Shown: positions 28,122-41,075, counted from the first letter of the stretch. The stretch: 59,699 nucleotides of DNA from Bacillus inaquosorum KCTC 13429 (GCF_000332645.1 NZ_AMXN01000011.1:1-59699); one strand, 5' to 3'. Notes: generated by a model from the sequence alone, not told the origin. Program-made: numbers and translations.

Positions 28122-30200
28122 TTATTCGCCTTTATTTTTTTTGATAATTTCTTCTGCAATGCTCTTCGGCACTTCTTCGTAGTGATCCATGTGCATAGTA
28201 AACGTACCGCGACCTTGCGTATTAGAACGAAGTGCAGTAGCGTAACCGAACATTTCAGCAAGAGGAACCATAGCGCGAACAACTTGAGCGTTACCGCGTG
28301 CTTCCATACCTTCTACGCGTCCGCGACGTGAAGTAACATCACCCATGATATCTCCCATGTATTCTTCTGGAATAACCACTTCTACTTTCATGATTGGTTC
28401 AAGAAGAACTGGGTTACATTTGCTGACTGCATTTTTCAATGCCATAGAAGCAGCAATTTTAAATGCCATTTCGTTTGAGTCAACATCATGGTAAGAACCA
28501 TCGAAAAGTTTTGCTTTAATGTCGATAAGCGGGAAGCCTGCTAGTACACCATTTTCAAGTGAATCTTCAAGACCTGCTTGAACAGCTGGGATGTATTCAC
28601 GAGGAACTACCCCACCGACAATCGCATTTTCAAATTCAAAGCCAGCGCCTTCTTCGTTTGGTTCGAATTCGATCCAAACGTGTCCGAACTGACCGCGTCC
28701 ACCAGACTGACGTACGAATTTACCTTCAACTTTTGCACCGGAACGGAATGTTTCACGGTACGCAACCTGAGGAGCACCAACGTTGGCTTCTACTTTAAAT
28801 TCGCGTTTCATACGGTCAACAATGATATCAAGGTGAAGTTCACCCATACCAGAGATGATCGTTTGGCCAGTTTCTGGGTTTGTTTGAGTACGGAATGTAG
28901 GATCTTCTTCAGCAAGTTTCGCTAAAGCGATACCCATTTTATCTTGGTCGGCTTTTGATTTAGGCTCAATAGCAACGTCGATAACTGGTTCTGGGAATTC
29001 CATTGATTCGAGGATAACAAGATCCTTCTCATCACATAGAGTATCTCCAGTAGTCGTATCTTTTAGACCTACAGCAGCTGCGATATCGCCTGCGTATACA
29101 GTAGAGATTTCTTCACGGCTGTTAGCGTGCATTTGAAGGATACGTCCAACACGCTCACGTTTGCCTTTAGTAGAGTTTTTCACGTATGAACCGGAATCAA
29201 GTGTTCCAGAGTACACACGGAAGAACGTCAACTTACCAACGTAAGGGTCAGTCATAACTTTAAATGCTAATGCAGAGAATGGCTCATCATCAGAAGAATG
29301 GCGCTCAATCTCTTCATTTGTATCAGGACGTACACCTTTGATTGCAGCAACGTCAGTTGGTGCAGGAAGGTAGTCAAGAACAGCATCAAGTACTAGTTGA
29401 ACACCTTTGTTTTTGAAGGCAGAACCAACAAGAACAGGGTAGAATTCAACATTTAATGTACCTTTACGGATACCTGCTTTTAACTCGTCAATAGTGATTT
29501 CTTCACCCTCAAGGTATTTGTCCATAAGCTCTTCATCAAGCTCACATACAGCTTCAATGAGGCTGTTGCGAAGCTCTTCAGCTTGCTCTTTGTACTCTTC
29601 AGGGATTTCTTTCGCATCAGAGCGAGTTCCGAGGTCATCTTCGTAGAAATACGCAACGTTTTCTACAAGATCGATGATACCTTCGAAGTTATCTTCAGCA
29701 CCGATCGGCAATTGAATTGCATGAGCGTTTGCTTGAAGACGGTCTCTTAAAGTTCCTACAGAGTAAAGGAAGTCTGCACCGATTTTGTCCATTTTGTTAA
29801 CAAAAACGATACGCGGTACTCCGTAAGTTGTTGCCTGACGCCAAACAGTTTCTGTTTGAGGCTCAACGCCTGATTGCGCGTCAAGTACAGCAACAGCACC
29901 ATCAAGTACACGAAGAGAACGTTCAACTTCAACTGTGAAGTCTACGTGTCCTGGAGTATCGATGATGTTTACGCGGTATCCTTTCCACTGTGCAGTTGTC
30001 GCAGCGGAAGTGATTGTGATACCACGTTCTTGTTCCTGCTCCATCCAGTCCATTTGTGAAGCTCCTTCGTGAGTTTCACCAATTTTGTGGATACGACCAG
30101 TATAGAACAAGATACGTTCTGTAGTAGTCGTTTTACCGGCATCAATGTGAGCCATGATTCCGATATTACGAGTATTTTCTAAGGAGAACTCTCTTGCCAT
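28122..30200 (-). CDS. fusA: Translation elongation factor G
   Basis: This 692-residue GTPase drives translocation. The P-loop [15 protein letters not shown], switch [18 protein letters not shown] and NKMDK are present, followed by domains II-V with ASMALKNAV and the C-terminal [18 protein letters not shown]. Changes in domain III and at its interfaces confer fusidic acid resistance in other bacteria; I see nothing unusual here. It lies 52 bases after rpsG in the str operon, with AAGGAGAAATTACCCA before the ATG. Confidence 0.99.
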   Translation of the reverse strand: MAREFSLENTRNIGIMAHIDAGKTTTTERILFYTGRIHKIGETHEGASQMDWMEQEQERGITITSAATTAQWKGYRVNIIDTPGHVDFTVEVERSLRVLDGAVAVLDAQSGVEPQTETVWRQATTYGVPRIVFVNKMDKIGADFLYSVGTLRDRLQANAHAIQLPIGAEDNFEGIIDLVENVAYFYEDDLGTRSDAKEIPEEYKEQAEELRNSLIEAVCELDEELMDKYLEGEEITIDELKAGIRKGTLNVEFYPVLVGSAFKNKGVQLVLDAVLDYLPAPTDVAAIKGVRPDTNEEIERHSSDDEPFSALAFKVMTDPYVGKLTFFRVYSGTLDSGSYVKNSTKGKRERVGRILQMHANSREEISTVYAGDIAAAVGLKDTTTGDTLCDEKDLVILESMEFPEPVIDVAIEPKSKADQDKMGIALAKLAEEDPTFRTQTNPETGQTIISGMGELHLDIIVDRMKREFKVEANVGAPQVAYRETFRSGAKVEGKFVRQSGGRGQFGHVWIEFEPNEEGAGFEFENAIVGGVVPREYIPAVQAGLEDSLENGVLAGFPLIDIKAKLFDGSYHDVDSNEMAFKIAASMALKNAVSKCNPVLLEPIMKVEVVIPEEYMGDIMGDVTSRRGRVEGMEARGNAQVVRAMVPLAEMFGYATALRSNTQGRGTFTMHMDHYEEVPKSIAEEIIKKNKGE

Positions 30201-30252
30201 TGGGTAATTTCTCCTTCCTTATTAGGAAATTGTGTTTTTTAGTATATAAATC

Positions 30253-30738
<486 letters not shown>

Positions 30739-30764
30739 TCATCAATTATGCGTATTTTCGTTTA

Positions 30765-31199
<435 letters not shown>

Positions 31200-31257
31200 T
31201 TACGTTTTATAACCCACATACCCAGGTGGTTCATCAAAAGGCAAAAAACAATGTCTT

Positions 31258-31286
31258 TACATAAGATAAATCTCACGTAAAAACAA
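31258..31286 (-). promoter_or_regulatory. Candidate SigA promoter of rpsL
   Basis: The minus strand shows TTGTTT (31281-31286), 17 bases and TATGTA (31258-31263), in the gap after rplGB. It would add to transcription from the rplGB promoter. The match is moderate. Confidence 0.4.
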
Positions 31287-31293
31287 AAGTACG

Positions 31294-31542
31294 TTATAAA
31301 ATAATGGCAACAGCGGCTGCTCCTACCTCAATTCCGCAGGCTTTGCCGAGCTTTTTCATGGATTCAACCATTAAGACAGAGATACCTTGATCTTCCGCAA
31401 GTGAAACAACACTTGACGTGAGGATCGGATCTGCGTCTTTTGCAACGACTACTTCCTTTACTGAACCTCGTTTTAGAGCTTTCACTGTTTGCTTCGTACC
31501 AATAATAATTGATTTGGCCTGTGATACTTTATCATAAGACAT
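31294..31542 (-). CDS. rplGB: L7Ae-family kink-turn RNA-binding protein (YbxF)
   Basis: This 82-residue L7Ae/L30e-type protein contains [15 protein letters not shown] and [14 protein letters not shown], the RNA-contact segment of the family. Such proteins bind kink-turns in RNA, and B. subtilis YbxF is known to bind kink-turn RNA in vitro. The ATG giving MSYDKVSQ is chosen because TTGGAGG lies 8 bases upstream; an in-frame TTG five codons earlier covers the SD. It is the first gene of the str operon, behind a near-consensus promoter. Confidence 0.93.
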   Translation of the reverse strand: MSYDKVSQAKSIIIGTKQTVKALKRGSVKEVVVAKDADPILTSSVVSLAEDQGISVLMVESMKKLGKACGIEVGAAAVAIIL

Positions 31543-31587
31543 AAACATATCCTCCAAAGTAACAGGTTTATTTCGAGCACCTTGGTT

Positions 31588-31616
31588 ATATTATCATTCT
31601 AGGAGACGAATGTCAA
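31588..31616 (-). promoter_or_regulatory. SigA promoter of the str operon (rplGB)
   Basis: The minus strand shows a perfect TTGACA (31611-31616), 17 bases and TAATAT (31588-31593) preceded by TGA, an extended -10. It lies between the rpoC terminator and rplGB, about 45 bases before the ATG. Confidence 0.85.
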
Positions 31617-31667
31617 CAAGGTATGACATTTTTTAGTTTCGTACTTCTCATAGATAGAGTGATTTTT

Positions 31668-31713
31668 TATTAAAAATATCTGCTGAAAGACTGTTTTGGC
31701 AGTCTTTCAGCAG
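31668..31713 (-). terminator. Intrinsic terminator of rpoB-rpoC
   Basis: CTGCTGAAAGACTG (31700-31713 on minus) pairs perfectly over 14 bp with CAGTCTTTCAGCAG (31680-31693), 6-base loop, followed by ATATTTTTAA. It starts 12 bases after the rpoC stop codon. Confidence 0.93.
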
Positions 31714-31724
31714 CTTTAAATCAG

Positions 31725-34700
31725 TTATTCAACCGGAACCATGTCTTCAGTCGGCTGAACATTTGAAACTGGTTTTACTTTACGGTATTTCATCATACCT
31801 GTACCAGCCGGAACAAGCTTACCGATGATAACATTCTCTTTCAAGCCGAGAAGCTCGTCACGCTTACCTTTGATCGCTGCGTCTGTAAGAACACGTGTTG
31901 TTTCCTGGAAGGAAGCAGCAGATAAGAATGAATCAGTTTCAAGAGATGCTTTTGTAATACCGAGTAAGACAGGACGGCCTGTAGCAGGACGATTGCCTTC
32001 AAGCAATACCTTTTTGTTCGCTTCAGTAAATTGGTGAATATCAAGCAATGTACCTGGAAGCACATCAGTGTCACCAGCGTCAATCACGCGGACTTTGCGA
32101 AGCATCTGGCGAACCATTACTTCTACGTGTTTATCACCGATTTCAACACCCTGCATACGGTAAACCTTTTGAACCTCATGGAGAAGATACTCTTGAACAG
32201 TTGTCAGGTCAGTCACTTTAAGAAGCTCTTTCGGATCGATTGAACCTTCTGTCAGTACTTGGCCTCGAGTAATTTTATCTCCTTCCGCTACTTTCAGGCG
32301 GGAGTTATAAGGTGCCGTATAAGAACGTGTTTCCACTGCGCCTTGAACCACAACTTCCTGTTGCTTATCACGAACTTCATTGATCTCAACGACTGTACCG
32401 TCGATTTCTGTAATTGTTGCCTGACCTTTCGGATTACGCGCTTCGAAAAGCTCTTGGATACGCGGAAGACCCTGTGTGATATCGTCTCCGGCAACCCCGC
32501 CTGTATGGAATGTACGCATTGTTAACTGTGTACCAGGCTCACCGATTGATTGGGCAGCAATGATACCGACCGCTTCACCGACTTCAACATCGGAGCCAGT
32601 TGCAAGATTTCGGCCATAGCATCGTTTACATACACCATGAGGCGTATTACATGTGAAGGCAGAACGGATCCACACTTCTTCAATGCCGGCTTCTACAATC
32701 TCCAGTGCTTTATCTTCATCGATCAGTTCGTTTTCATTTACAAGCACTTCACCTGTTTCAGGGTGCTTCACTTGTTTTCGTGCAAAACGGCCGATTAAGC
32801 GTTCTTCTAAGCGCTCAATGGTTTCAGTTCCTTCTTTAAGTGGCTTAGCAAGGATGCCTCGGTCAGTTCCGCAATCAGTTTCACGGATGATAACATCCTG
32901 CGCAACGTCAACGAGACGGCGTGTAAGGTAACCTGAGTCAGCAGTTTTAAGGGCGGTATCGGCAAGACCTTTACGCGCACCGTGAGTGGAGATAAAGTAC
33001 TCCAATACTGTCAGACCTTCACGGAAACTTGATTTGATCGGTAATTCAATGATACGTCCAGCCGGGTTGGCCATCAGGCCGCGCATTCCGGCAAGCTGCG
33101 TAAAGTTAGACGCGTTACCACGGGCACCAGAGTCACTCATCATGTAGATCGGGTTGAGCTCATCAAGTGATTTCATCAGTTTGCCTTGGATAACGTCTTT
33201 TGCAGCACTCCAGATAGAGATAACTCTCTCATAGCGTTCTTCTTCTGTGATTAGACCACGTCGGAATTGCTTCATGACGTTATCAACTTTGCTTTGCGCT
33301 TCCTCAAGAATTTCTTGTTTATCATCGAGTACGACGATGTCAGAAACCCCAACTGTAATACCAGCTTTTGTTGAATATTTGAAACCTAGGTTTTTCATGC
33401 GGTCAAGCATTTTAGACGTTTCCGTGATATGGAATCGTTTAAAGATTTCCGCGATGATTTTACCCAGAATACCTTTTTTAAACGGTGCATTGATTGGCTG
33501 CTGTTCAATGACAGCTTTAACATCAGCACCTTTTTCTAAGAAGAAACGGTCAGGTGTTTTCTCTTCAATGTTGCTCTTCGTTGGCTCATTCATGTAAGGG
33601 AATGATTCCGGAAGAATTTCATTGAAGACAAGCTTACCGACAGTTGTAATTAACAATTTTGAGCGCTGTTCTTCGGTAAATGTCACATTCTTAAGGGAGT
33701 TAGCTGCAACAGCTACTCTCGTATGAAGGTGAACATATCCGTTTTGATAAGCAAGAAGCGCTTCGTCTGTATTCTTGAAGACCATACCTTCACCGACAGC
33801 ACCGGCACGCTCAAGTGTCAGGTAATAGTTACCCAGTACCATATCCTGAGACGGTGTTACAACCGGTTTACCATCTTTAGGGTTCAAGATGTTTTGAGCA
33901 GCAAGCATCAAGATGCGTGCTTCAGCTTGTGCTTCAGCAGATAATGGTACGTGAACCGCCATTTGGTCACCGTCAAAGTCAGCGTTATAAGCTGTACATA
34001 CGAGCGGGTGAAGGCGGATTGCGCGTCCTTCAACAAGCGTTGGTTCAAACGCCTGAATACCTAATCTGTGAAGTGTAGGGGCACGGTTCAGAAGTACCGG
34101 ATGCTCCTTAATAACTGATTCCAGTACATCCCATACTTCAGGCTGTACGCGCTCAATTTTACGTTTCGCACTCTTAATGTTGTGAGCAAGACCTTTTTCA
34201 ACAAGTTCTTTCATAACGAAAGGTTTGAAAAGCTCAAGCGCCATTTCCTTCGGTAAACCGCATTGGTACATTTTCAAATGAGGACCAACAACGATTACAG
34301 AACGTCCGGAGTAATCGACACGTTTACCAAGAAGGTTTTGACGGAAACGGCCTTGCTTCCCTTTCAGCATGTGAGAAAGAGATTTTAACGGTCTGTTACC
34401 AGGACCCGTTACAGGACGTCCACGGCGGCCGTTGTCAATTAGGGCATCGACAGCCTCTTGAAGCATACGTTTTTCGTTTTGAACGATAATGCTAGGCGCA
34501 CCAAGGTCCAAAAGGCGTTTCAAACGATTGTTACGGTTGATGACACGACGATAAAGGTCGTTCAAATCAGAAGTCGCAAAACGTCCGCCATCTAGCTGAA
34601 CCATCGGTCTAAGCTCAGGAGGAATAACAGGAAGCACATCAAGGATCATCCAAGATGGCTTGTTTCCTGAGTTACGGAAGGCTTCTAAAACTTCAAGGCG

Positions 34701-35324
34701 TTTGATCGCACGAGTACGGCGCTGTCCTTGTGATGTTTTCAGCTCTTCTTTTAACATATCAACTTCTTTTACAAGATCGATATCTTGAAGAAGTTTGTGA
34801 ATCGCTTCTGCACCCATTGATGCTTGGAATTTATTACCGTATTTATCGAGATAAGCACGGTATTCTTTCTCAGACAGAAGCTGTTTCTTTTCAAGCGGTG
34901 TGTTTGCAGGATCAGTTACAACGTAAGAAGCAAAGTAAATGACTTCTTCTAAAGCACGAGGTGACATATCCAGCACAAGACCCATACGGCTTGGAATACC
35001 TTTGAAATACCAAATGTGGGAAACTGGGGCAGCCAGTTCAATGTGCCCCATTCTCTCACGACGGACTTTAGCCCGTGTTACTTCGACTCCGCAGCGGTCA
35101 CAAACTACGCCTTTATAACGAACTCGCTTGTACTTCCCGCAATGACATTCCCAGTCCTTAGTCGGTCCGAAAATGCGTTCGCAGAATAGACCGTCCTTTT
35201 CAGGTTTTAACGTACGATAGTTTATCGTTTCAGGCTTTTTCACTTCACCAAAAGACCATGAACGGATTTTATCCGGTGAAGCAAGACCGATGTTCATATA
35301 CTCAAAATTGTTCACATCTAGCAA
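31725..35324 (-). CDS. rpoC: RNA polymerase beta' subunit
   Basis: This 1199-residue subunit carries the catalytic motif [12 protein letters not shown]. The N-terminal zinc ribbon is at about residues 60-78 ([16 protein letters not shown]). A second zinc site lies near DCGTDRG and [13 protein letters not shown], and the trigger-loop segment [10 protein letters not shown] follows. It starts at a TTG with GGGAGG upstream, giving [10 protein letters not shown]; the frame continues 14 codons upstream but without a better start. It follows rpoB by 61 bases and ends with a 14-bp terminator. Confidence 0.98.
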   Translation of the reverse strand: MLDVNNFEYMNIGLASPDKIRSWSFGEVKKPETINYRTLKPEKDGLFCERIFGPTKDWECHCGKYKRVRYKGVVCDRCGVEVTRAKVRRERMGHIELAAPVSHIWYFKGIPSRMGLVLDMSPRALEEVIYFASYVVTDPANTPLEKKQLLSEKEYRAYLDKYGNKFQASMGAEAIHKLLQDIDLVKEVDMLKEELKTSQGQRRTRAIKRLEVLEAFRNSGNKPSWMILDVLPVIPPELRPMVQLDGGRFATSDLNDLYRRVINRNNRLKRLLDLGAPSIIVQNEKRMLQEAVDALIDNGRRGRPVTGPGNRPLKSLSHMLKGKQGRFRQNLLGKRVDYSGRSVIVVGPHLKMYQCGLPKEMALELFKPFVMKELVEKGLAHNIKSAKRKIERVQPEVWDVLESVIKEHPVLLNRAPTLHRLGIQAFEPTLVEGRAIRLHPLVCTAYNADFDGDQMAVHVPLSAEAQAEARILMLAAQNILNPKDGKPVVTPSQDMVLGNYYLTLERAGAVGEGMVFKNTDEALLAYQNGYVHLHTRVAVAANSLKNVTFTEEQRSKLLITTVGKLVFNEILPESFPYMNEPTKSNIEEKTPDRFFLEKGADVKAVIEQQPINAPFKKGILGKIIAEIFKRFHITETSKMLDRMKNLGFKYSTKAGITVGVSDIVVLDDKQEILEEAQSKVDNVMKQFRRGLITEEERYERVISIWSAAKDVIQGKLMKSLDELNPIYMMSDSGARGNASNFTQLAGMRGLMANPAGRIIELPIKSSFREGLTVLEYFISTHGARKGLADTALKTADSGYLTRRLVDVAQDVIIRETDCGTDRGILAKPLKEGTETIERLEERLIGRFARKQVKHPETGEVLVNENELIDEDKALEIVEAGIEEVWIRSAFTCNTPHGVCKRCYGRNLATGSDVEVGEAVGIIAAQSIGEPGTQLTMRTFHTGGVAGDDITQGLPRIQELFEARNPKGQATITEIDGTVVEINEVRDKQQEVVVQGAVETRSYTAPYNSRLKVAEGDKITRGQVLTEGSIDPKELLKVTDLTTVQEYLLHEVQKVYRMQGVEIGDKHVEVMVRQMLRKVRVIDAGDTDVLPGTLLDIHQFTEANKKVLLEGNRPATGRPVLLGITKASLETDSFLSAASFQETTRVLTDAAIKGKRDELLGLKENVIIGKLVPAGTGMMKYRKVKPVSNVQPTEDMVPVE

Positions 35325-35385
35325 GGGGCCTACCTCCCTTTTTATCTTCGGATTAACCGATGTCACTTGCCTTTATAACTAGAGA

Positions 35386-38300
35386 TTATTCTTTTGTTAC
35401 TACATCGCGTTCAACGTCTGCAGATGCTGTTTCTTCCGGCTCTTCATCACCTGATAATGCCAGACCGTCAGCTTGTTTCGCATCTTCTTCGTCTTCTAAA
35501 TCTCTCATTTCTATTTCTTCTTCATCACCGGAAAGGATTTTGACATCCATACCTAAGCTTTGAAGTTCTTTGATCAATACTTTGAATGATTCCGGAACAC
35601 CTGGTTCTGGAACGTTGTCGCCTTTAACGATGGCTTCATATGTTTTCACACGTCCAACCACGTCATCAGACTTAACAGTCAGAATTTCTTGAAGAGTGTA
35701 AGCCGCACCGTAAGCTTCAAGTGCCCAAACCTCCATCTCACCGAAACGCTGTCCGCCAAATTGCGCTTTACCGCCAAGAGGCTGCTGCGTAACAAGTGAG
35801 TAAGGACCTGTAGAGCGTGCATGAAGTTTATCGTCAACCATGTGAGCCAGTTTAATCATGTACATGATACCGACAGATACGCGGTTATCAAACGGCTCTC
35901 CAGTACGTCCGTCGTAAAGCACCGTTTTGGCGTCACGAGACATGCCGGCTTCTTCAAGTGTTTCCCAAACATCCTCTTCACGCGCTCCGTCAAATACAGG
36001 AGATGCAATGTGGATGCCGAGGTAACGAGCGGCCATACCCATATGAAGCTCCAATACCTGCCCGATGTTCATACGTGATGGTACGCCCAGCGGGTTAAGC
36101 ATGATGTCAATTGGTGTGCCGTCAGGAAGGTAAGGCATATCCTCTTCAGGAAGAATCTTAGAGATAACACCTTTGTTACCGTGACGACCGGCCATTTTGT
36201 CCCCTTCAGAAATCTTACGTTTCTGAACGATATATACGCGTACCAACTGGTTTACGCCTGGAGGAAGTTCGTCTCCGTCTTCACGGTTGAAGACTTTAAC
36301 GTCGTGGATAATTCCGCCGCCGCCGTGAGGCACACGAAGAGAAGTATCACGAACCTCGCGGGCTTTTTCACCAAAGATGGCGTGAAGCAGGCGTTCTTCT
36401 GCAGTCAGTTCAGTTACGCCTTTAGGTGTTACTTTACCAACAAGAAGATCTCCGTCTTTTACTTCCGCCCCAATACGGATGATTCCGCGGTCATCAAGAT
36501 TGCGAAGCGCATCTTCACCGACGTTTGGAATATCGCGAGTGATTTCTTCAGGTCCAAGTTTCGTATCACGTGCTTCTGATTCGTATTCTTCAATGTGGAT
36601 AGATGTATAAACATCATCCTTCACAAGGCGTTCACTCATGATGATGGCATCCTCATAGTTGTAGCCATCCCATGTCATGAAGCCGACCATTACGTTACGG
36701 CCAAGTGCAAGTTCACCAAGCTCCATAGAAGGACCGTCAGCAAGGATTTCTCCTTTTACCACTTCATCGCCGACACTTACGATCGGACGCTGGTTGTAGC
36801 ACGTACCTTGGTTAGAGCGGACAAATTTCAGCAGGCTGTATTTATCCAGGTTTCCTTTTACTTTTTGACCGTCTACTTCTTCATAACGGCGAACCCAAAC
36901 GTTTTTCGCTTCTACGCGTTCAACGATACCAGGGTGTTTACAAATAACAGCGGCACCAGAGTCTTTACCTGATACGTATTCCATACCAGTTCCAACGAAT
37001 GGTGCTTCCGGCTGCATCAAAGGCACAGCCTGACGCTGCATGTTCGCTCCCATGAGGGCACGGTTGGAGTCATCGTTTTCTAGGAACGGGATACATGCTG
37101 TCGCAGCAGAAACAACCTGCTTAGGCGATACATCCATGTAGTCCACACGGTTTCTGGAAACAACGGTGTTCTCTCCGCGGAAACGGGCTACGATGCTGTC
37201 ATCAATAAATCCGCCTTCGTCATCAAGACGAGCGTTCGCTTGAGCGACAACATAGTTATCCTCTTCATCAGCAGTTAAGTAATCGATTCTGCCAGTTACC
37301 TTCCCTGTTTCAGGGTCAACACGGCGATATGGCGTTTCGATAAAACCAAAACGGTTTACTTTTGCATAAGATGAAAGTGAGTTGATCAAACCGATGTTCG
37401 GGCCCTCAGGCGTTTCAATCGGACACATACGGCCATAGTGGGAGTAGTGAACGTCACGCACTTCCATTCCGGCACGCTCACGTGTTAATCCGCCCGGTCC
37501 TAATGCTGACAGACGGCGCTTATGCGTTAATTCAGCAAGCGGGTTCGTCTGATCCATGAATTGAGAAAGCTGAGAGCTTCCAAAGAACTCTTTAATGGAC
37601 GCAATAACAGGACGAATATTGATCAGCTGCTGAGGTGTAATTGTATTCGTATCTTGAATTGACATTCTCTCACGAACCACACGCTCCATACGGCTTAAAC
37701 CGATACGGAATTGGTTCTGGAGAAGCTCACCTACAGAACGTAAACGGCGGTTTCCAAGATGATCTATATCATCTGTGTCGCCTACTCCGTGCAGCAGGTT
37801 GAAGAAGTAGCTGATAGAAGAAATAATATCAGCAGGTGTAATGTTTTTGATCTCTTCTTCAATGTAAGCATTGCCGATTACATTAATAACCTGTTCTCCT
37901 TCTTGATCAGTCGGAGCAAAGATTTTAATTGATTGAAGAGTTACTTCATCTTCAACAACGCCGCCATTCGGATACAGCTTTCTGAAACCGATTCCGTTTT
38001 CTAAGTATGGCAGTACTTTATCAAGTGTTCTTCTATCAAGAATCTGACCTTTTTCAGCCAAGATTTCTCCTGTTTCAGGGTCAACAAGCGTTTCAGCAAG
38101 TCTCTGATTAAAGAGGCGATTCTTAATATGAAGTTTTTTATTAATTTTATAGCGTCCTACATTTGCAAGATCGTATCGTTTCGGATCAAAGAAACGAGAA
38201 TCAAGCAAGCTTTTCGCATTTTCTACTGTAGGCGGCTCTCCAGGACGGAGACGCTCGTAAATTTCAAGCAGCGCTTTGTCGCTGTTTTCTGTGTTATCTT

Positions 38301-38967
38301 TATCAAGCGTATTGCGCAGGTATTCGTTTTCTCCTATGAGATCAAGAATCTCTTGATCGGAGCCGAAGCCGAGAGCACGCAAAAGAACCGTAACCGGCAA
38401 CTTACGTGTGCGATCAATGCGGACATAAACAACATCTTTCGCATCAGTTTCGTATTCTAACCATGCGCCACGGTTTGGAATGACAGTTGCGGTAAAACCT
38501 TTTTTACCGTTTTTGTCTACTTTACCACTGAAATATACACTTGGAGACCGAACAAGCTGGGAAACGATAACGCGTTCCGCACCGTTAATGATAAAAGTAC
38601 CTGTATCTGTCATAATAGGGAAATCACCCATGAAGACATCTTGGTCTTTTACCTCTCCAGTTTCTTTGTTAATTAAACGAACCTTCACTCTTAGCGGAGC
38701 TGAGTAAGTCACATCACGTTCTTTTGATTCCTCTACAGGATATTTAGGCTCACCTAAACTATAATCAATGAACTCAAGAGAGAGGTTACCAGTGAAATCC
38801 TCAATTGGTGATATGTCTTGAAACATCTCTCTAAGACCCTCATCAAGAAACCACTGATAAGAAGAGGTTTGAATTTCAATGAGATTTGGTAATTCTAACA
38901 CTTCGCTAATGCGAGCATAGCTTCTGCGCTGGCGGTGTCGTCCATACTGAACTAGTTGACCTGTCAA
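35386..38967 (-). CDS. rpoB: RNA polymerase beta subunit
   Basis: This 1193-residue subunit starts [18 protein letters not shown]. It contains the rifampicin-binding region ([22 protein letters not shown] in two parts, then [12 protein letters not shown]), which looks wild type: Gln, Asp, His and Ser residues are at the known resistance positions. The start is a TTG seven bases after GAGGGGTG; a GTG three codons earlier lies inside that SD. The acidic C-terminal tail ([17 protein letters not shown]) is typical of Bacillus. It is read after a leader of more than 200 bases. Confidence 0.98.
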   Translation of the reverse strand: MTGQLVQYGRHRQRRSYARISEVLELPNLIEIQTSSYQWFLDEGLREMFQDISPIEDFTGNLSLEFIDYSLGEPKYPVEESKERDVTYSAPLRVKVRLINKETGEVKDQDVFMGDFPIMTDTGTFIINGAERVIVSQLVRSPSVYFSGKVDKNGKKGFTATVIPNRGAWLEYETDAKDVVYVRIDRTRKLPVTVLLRALGFGSDQEILDLIGENEYLRNTLDKDNTENSDKALLEIYERLRPGEPPTVENAKSLLDSRFFDPKRYDLANVGRYKINKKLHIKNRLFNQRLAETLVDPETGEILAEKGQILDRRTLDKVLPYLENGIGFRKLYPNGGVVEDEVTLQSIKIFAPTDQEGEQVINVIGNAYIEEEIKNITPADIISSISYFFNLLHGVGDTDDIDHLGNRRLRSVGELLQNQFRIGLSRMERVVRERMSIQDTNTITPQQLINIRPVIASIKEFFGSSQLSQFMDQTNPLAELTHKRRLSALGPGGLTRERAGMEVRDVHYSHYGRMCPIETPEGPNIGLINSLSSYAKVNRFGFIETPYRRVDPETGKVTGRIDYLTADEEDNYVVAQANARLDDEGGFIDDSIVARFRGENTVVSRNRVDYMDVSPKQVVSAATACIPFLENDDSNRALMGANMQRQAVPLMQPEAPFVGTGMEYVSGKDSGAAVICKHPGIVERVEAKNVWVRRYEEVDGQKVKGNLDKYSLLKFVRSNQGTCYNQRPIVSVGDEVVKGEILADGPSMELGELALGRNVMVGFMTWDGYNYEDAIIMSERLVKDDVYTSIHIEEYESEARDTKLGPEEITRDIPNVGEDALRNLDDRGIIRIGAEVKDGDLLVGKVTPKGVTELTAEERLLHAIFGEKAREVRDTSLRVPHGGGGIIHDVKVFNREDGDELPPGVNQLVRVYIVQKRKISEGDKMAGRHGNKGVISKILPEEDMPYLPDGTPIDIMLNPLGVPSRMNIGQVLELHMGMAARYLGIHIASPVFDGAREEDVWETLEEAGMSRDAKTVLYDGRTGEPFDNRVSVGIMYMIKLAHMVDDKLHARSTGPYSLVTQQPLGGKAQFGGQRFGEMEVWALEAYGAAYTLQEILTVKSDDVVGRVKTYEAIVKGDNVPEPGVPESFKVLIKELQSLGMDVKILSGDEEEIEMRDLEDEEDAKQADGLALSGDEEPEETASADVERDVVTKE

Positions 38968-39118
38968 CTGATTCACCCCTCAAATCATGCGTATTATATG
39001 TGTAATAAGCATCTCTTCCAAAGAAAGAAATACTTTTACAAGACAAAAGAAAAAAGGGTTTCTAATTAAGAAAACCACATCCAAAAACAAATACCGATTT
39101 TATTAGCATTTCCATACT

Positions 39119-39215
39119 TGTATAATTTATACATAGATATTGACAATTCATCATATCAAGCAAAATATATACATTGGCATTTTATAATATTAACATAGCT
39201 AAAATACCGAGTCAA
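39119..39215 (-). promoter_or_regulatory. Candidate SigA promoters upstream of rpoB
   Basis: Two candidates lie in the AT-rich 244-base gap. The stronger has TTGACT (39210-39215), 17 bases and TAATAT (39187-39192), overlapping the end of ybxB. The weaker has TTGTCA (39141-39146), 16 bases and TATACA (39119-39124). Apart from these, the gap holds a T-rich stretch at about 39040-39060 (minus strand) and nothing else I can identify. Confidence 0.45.
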
Positions 39216-39817
39216 ACTTTTTTTGCTTTTATGATATAATAGCCTTTCTTTTTTTGAACGACAGAAACTTCATCGAACAGTTCCTCGAGCTTTTCAATGG
39301 CAGAAGGCGCGCCTTGCTTTTTCTGTATGACGATCCACAACTCACCTGAAGCTTTTAAGTGTTCAGCGCTTTTCTCAAAGATAGCATGGACAACTTTTTT
39401 TCCGGCTCGGATTGGGGGATTTGTAAGAATAGAAGCAAATGTTTGAGCAGAATCAACGTTCGAAAACAAATCACTCTGATAAATCTTAACGTTTGTTACT
39501 CCGTTTCGTTCCGCATTTTCATTTGATAGCTCTACAGCTCTCTCATTAACGTCAATCATGTGGATGGTCCGGTCTTTAAAGTCGCTGGCCAGCGATAGAC
39601 CTATCGGGCCGTACCCGCAGCCTACATCAAGAAAGCTGCCCTCAACTTCAGGCTCTTCAAAAGAATCAATCAGCAGACGGGAGCCAAAATCAACTTCCTT
39701 TTTAGAAAAAACCCCGCTGTCGCTGGTAAACGTGAAATCTTTATTACGAAGCCTAAAAGACCAGGTTTGCTTGTTGCTTTTTACTGAAGGTTTTTCTGAA
39801 TAATAATGCTCACTCAT
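39212..39817 (-). CDS. ybxB: YbxB, RsmC-like class I methyltransferase
   Basis: This 201-residue soluble protein has a SAM-binding domain: FLDVGCGYGPIGLSLAS (motif I), HMIDVNERAVELS and the NPP motif in SILTNPPIRAGKK. The LTNPP motif marks enzymes that methylate an exocyclic amino group. The closest family is RsmC, which acts on guanine 1207 of 16S rRNA, so rRNA guanine-N2 methylation is a good guess from family and setting. It lies between the rplL terminator and rpoB, with AAAAGGAGGTTCCGAG before the ATG. Confidence 0.88.
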   Translation of the reverse strand: MSEHYYSEKPSVKSNKQTWSFRLRNKDFTFTSDSGVFSKKEVDFGSRLLIDSFEEPEVEGSFLDVGCGYGPIGLSLASDFKDRTIHMIDVNERAVELSNENAERNGVTNVKIYQSDLFSNVDSAQTFASILTNPPIRAGKKVVHAIFEKSAEHLKASGELWIVIQKKQGAPSAIEKLEELFDEVSVVQKKKGYYIIKAKKV

Positions 39818-39858
39818 ACTCGGAACCTCCTTTTTTCATGGCTTAAAGAATGGCAAAG

Positions 39859-39885
39859 AAAAAGCCCGCCTCATAAAAGCGAGCT
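39859..39885 (-). terminator. Intrinsic terminator after rplL
   Basis: On the minus strand AAGCTCGC and GGCGGGCTT pair with some G-U pairs over a short loop, followed by TTTTCTTT. It separates rplJ-rplL from ybxB-rpoBC and is imperfect, so partial read-through into rpoB is likely. Confidence 0.75.
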
Positions 39886-39906
39886 TCCCCTACAGGTAAG
39901 TGAAGA

Positions 39907-40278
39907 TTACTTAACTTCTACAGAAGCGCCAACTTCTTCAAGTTTAGCTTTAAGCTCTTCAGCTTCTTCTTTAGCAATACCTTCTTTAAGTGGTTTTGGA
40001 GTGTTGTCAACAAGTTCTTTAGCTTCTTTCAAGCCAAGACCAGTGATTTCACGTACAACTTTGATAACTTTGATTTTTTGAGAACCTGCACCAGCAAGGA
40101 TAAGGTCGAATTCGCTTTGCTCTTCAGCAGCTCCGCCTGCAGCAGCTCCGCCAGCTACAGCTACAGGAGCAGCAGCAGTTACGCCAAATTCTTCTTCGAT
40201 TGCTTTTACTAGGTCGTTCAATTCAAGTACAGTTGCTTCTTTAACGGAAGCAATGATTTCTTCGATATTTAAAGCCAT
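39907..40278 (-). CDS. rplL: 50S ribosomal protein L7/L12
   Basis: This 123-residue acidic protein has an N-terminal dimerisation helix pair, an Ala/Gly-rich hinge ([18 protein letters not shown]) and the C-terminal factor-binding domain with [20 protein letters not shown]. Several dimers bind L10 and form the stalk that recruits translation GTPases. The ATG giving MALNIEE has GGAGG 8 bases upstream; an in-frame start five codons earlier overlaps that SD. It lies 45 bases after rplJ. Confidence 0.98.
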
Positions 40279-40323
40279 TTGTAATTCCTCCATTTTGTTT
40301 TAATTTATGAAAAACTGATTAGA

Positions 40324-40824
40324 TTAAGCGCCTTGTTCTTCCTTTTGTTCTGCCACAGCTTTTGCAGCAAGAGCAAAGTTGCGAACTGGAGCTTGAAGTA
40401 CGCTAAGCAACATAGAAAGCAAGCCTTCGCGTGATGGAAGTTCAGCAAGAGCTTTCACTTCTTCAACAGTAGAAACTTTACCTTCGATAACGCCAGCTTT
40501 GATTTCAAGAGCTTCGTGATTTTTAGCGAACTCATTAAGAACTTTAGCCGGAGCGACAACATCTTCAGTGCTGAATGCGATCGCGTTCGGTCCAGTTAAG
40601 AAATCATTCAAACCATTAAGCTCAGCTTGTTCAACCGCACGGCGAGTCATCGTATTTTTGTAAACTTTGAACTCAACGTTAGCTTCGCGAAGCTGTTTAC
40701 GAAGTTCTGTTACTTCAGAAACGTTAAGTCCGCGATAGTCAACGATGATCGTTGATTTACTTTCTTTCAGTTTAGAAGCAATTTCTTCAACAACAACTTT
40801 TTTTGTTTCAATTGCGCTGCTCAT
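40324..40824 (-). CDS. rplJ: 50S ribosomal protein L10
   Basis: This 166-residue protein starts [20 protein letters not shown], contains [17 protein letters not shown] and ends in a helix that carries L12 dimers. L10 binds 23S rRNA at the stalk base. In B. subtilis L10 (with L12) is thought to bind its own mRNA leader, and a leader with an attenuator hairpin is visible upstream. AGGAGGTGTAACC precedes the ATG. Confidence 0.98.
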   Translation of the reverse strand: MSSAIETKKVVVEEIASKLKESKSTIIVDYRGLNVSEVTELRKQLREANVEFKVYKNTMTRRAVEQAELNGLNDFLTGPNAIAFSTEDVVAPAKVLNEFAKNHEALEIKAGVIEGKVSTVEEVKALAELPSREGLLSMLLSVLQAPVRNFALAAKAVAEQKEEQGA

Positions 40825-40826
40825 GG

Positions 40827-41040
40827 TTACACCTCCTGTAGATTCTTGTGTAACACTTATACCGTTAGGTGATCACGACTGAGACGACGGATTCCATATA
40901 AAAAGCCTCCATGAGACATGGAGGCTGTATATACAAGCATACGTAACGTAATAGCTGTGATAATATACACCTCGGTAGGATAATTAAGCGGTTAGGCCCC
41001 TACTGTCTACGGTATAAATGATATTCTATTTTACAACATT
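40827..41040 (-). promoter_or_regulatory. L10 ribosomal-protein leader
   Basis: About 210 bases lie between the promoter and rplJ. They include AGGGGCCTAACCGC, GGATAATTAAG-type complements and an attenuator hairpin further on. This position and layout match the L10 leader known upstream of rplJ in Bacillus, where excess L10-L12 is thought to favour termination. The class call rests on position and the terminator, not on a covariance search. Confidence 0.7.
40895..40926 (-). terminator. Attenuator hairpin in the rplJ leader
   Basis: On the minus strand AGCCTCCATG (40917-40926) pairs perfectly over 10 bp with CATGGAGGCT (40904-40913), 3-base loop, followed by TTTTATAT. It lies 70 bases before rplJ, inside the leader, so it must be conditional. 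Confidence 0.85.
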
Positions 41041-41044
41041 TTGA

Positions 41045-41073
41045 ATCATATCAGAATGTTGATGTCATGTCAA
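41045..41073 (-). promoter_or_regulatory. SigA promoter of rplJ-rplL
   Basis: The minus strand shows a perfect TTGACA (41068-41073), 17 bases and TATGAT (41045-41050), beginning three bases after the rplA stop. It drives the L10 leader. Confidence 0.85.
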
Positions 41074-41075
41074 TA

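Noticed and set aside
31201..31250. Possible terminator between rplGB and rpsL
   Set aside because: CCACC/GGTGG-like pairing in CCACCTGGGTATGTGG is weak and is not followed by a T run.
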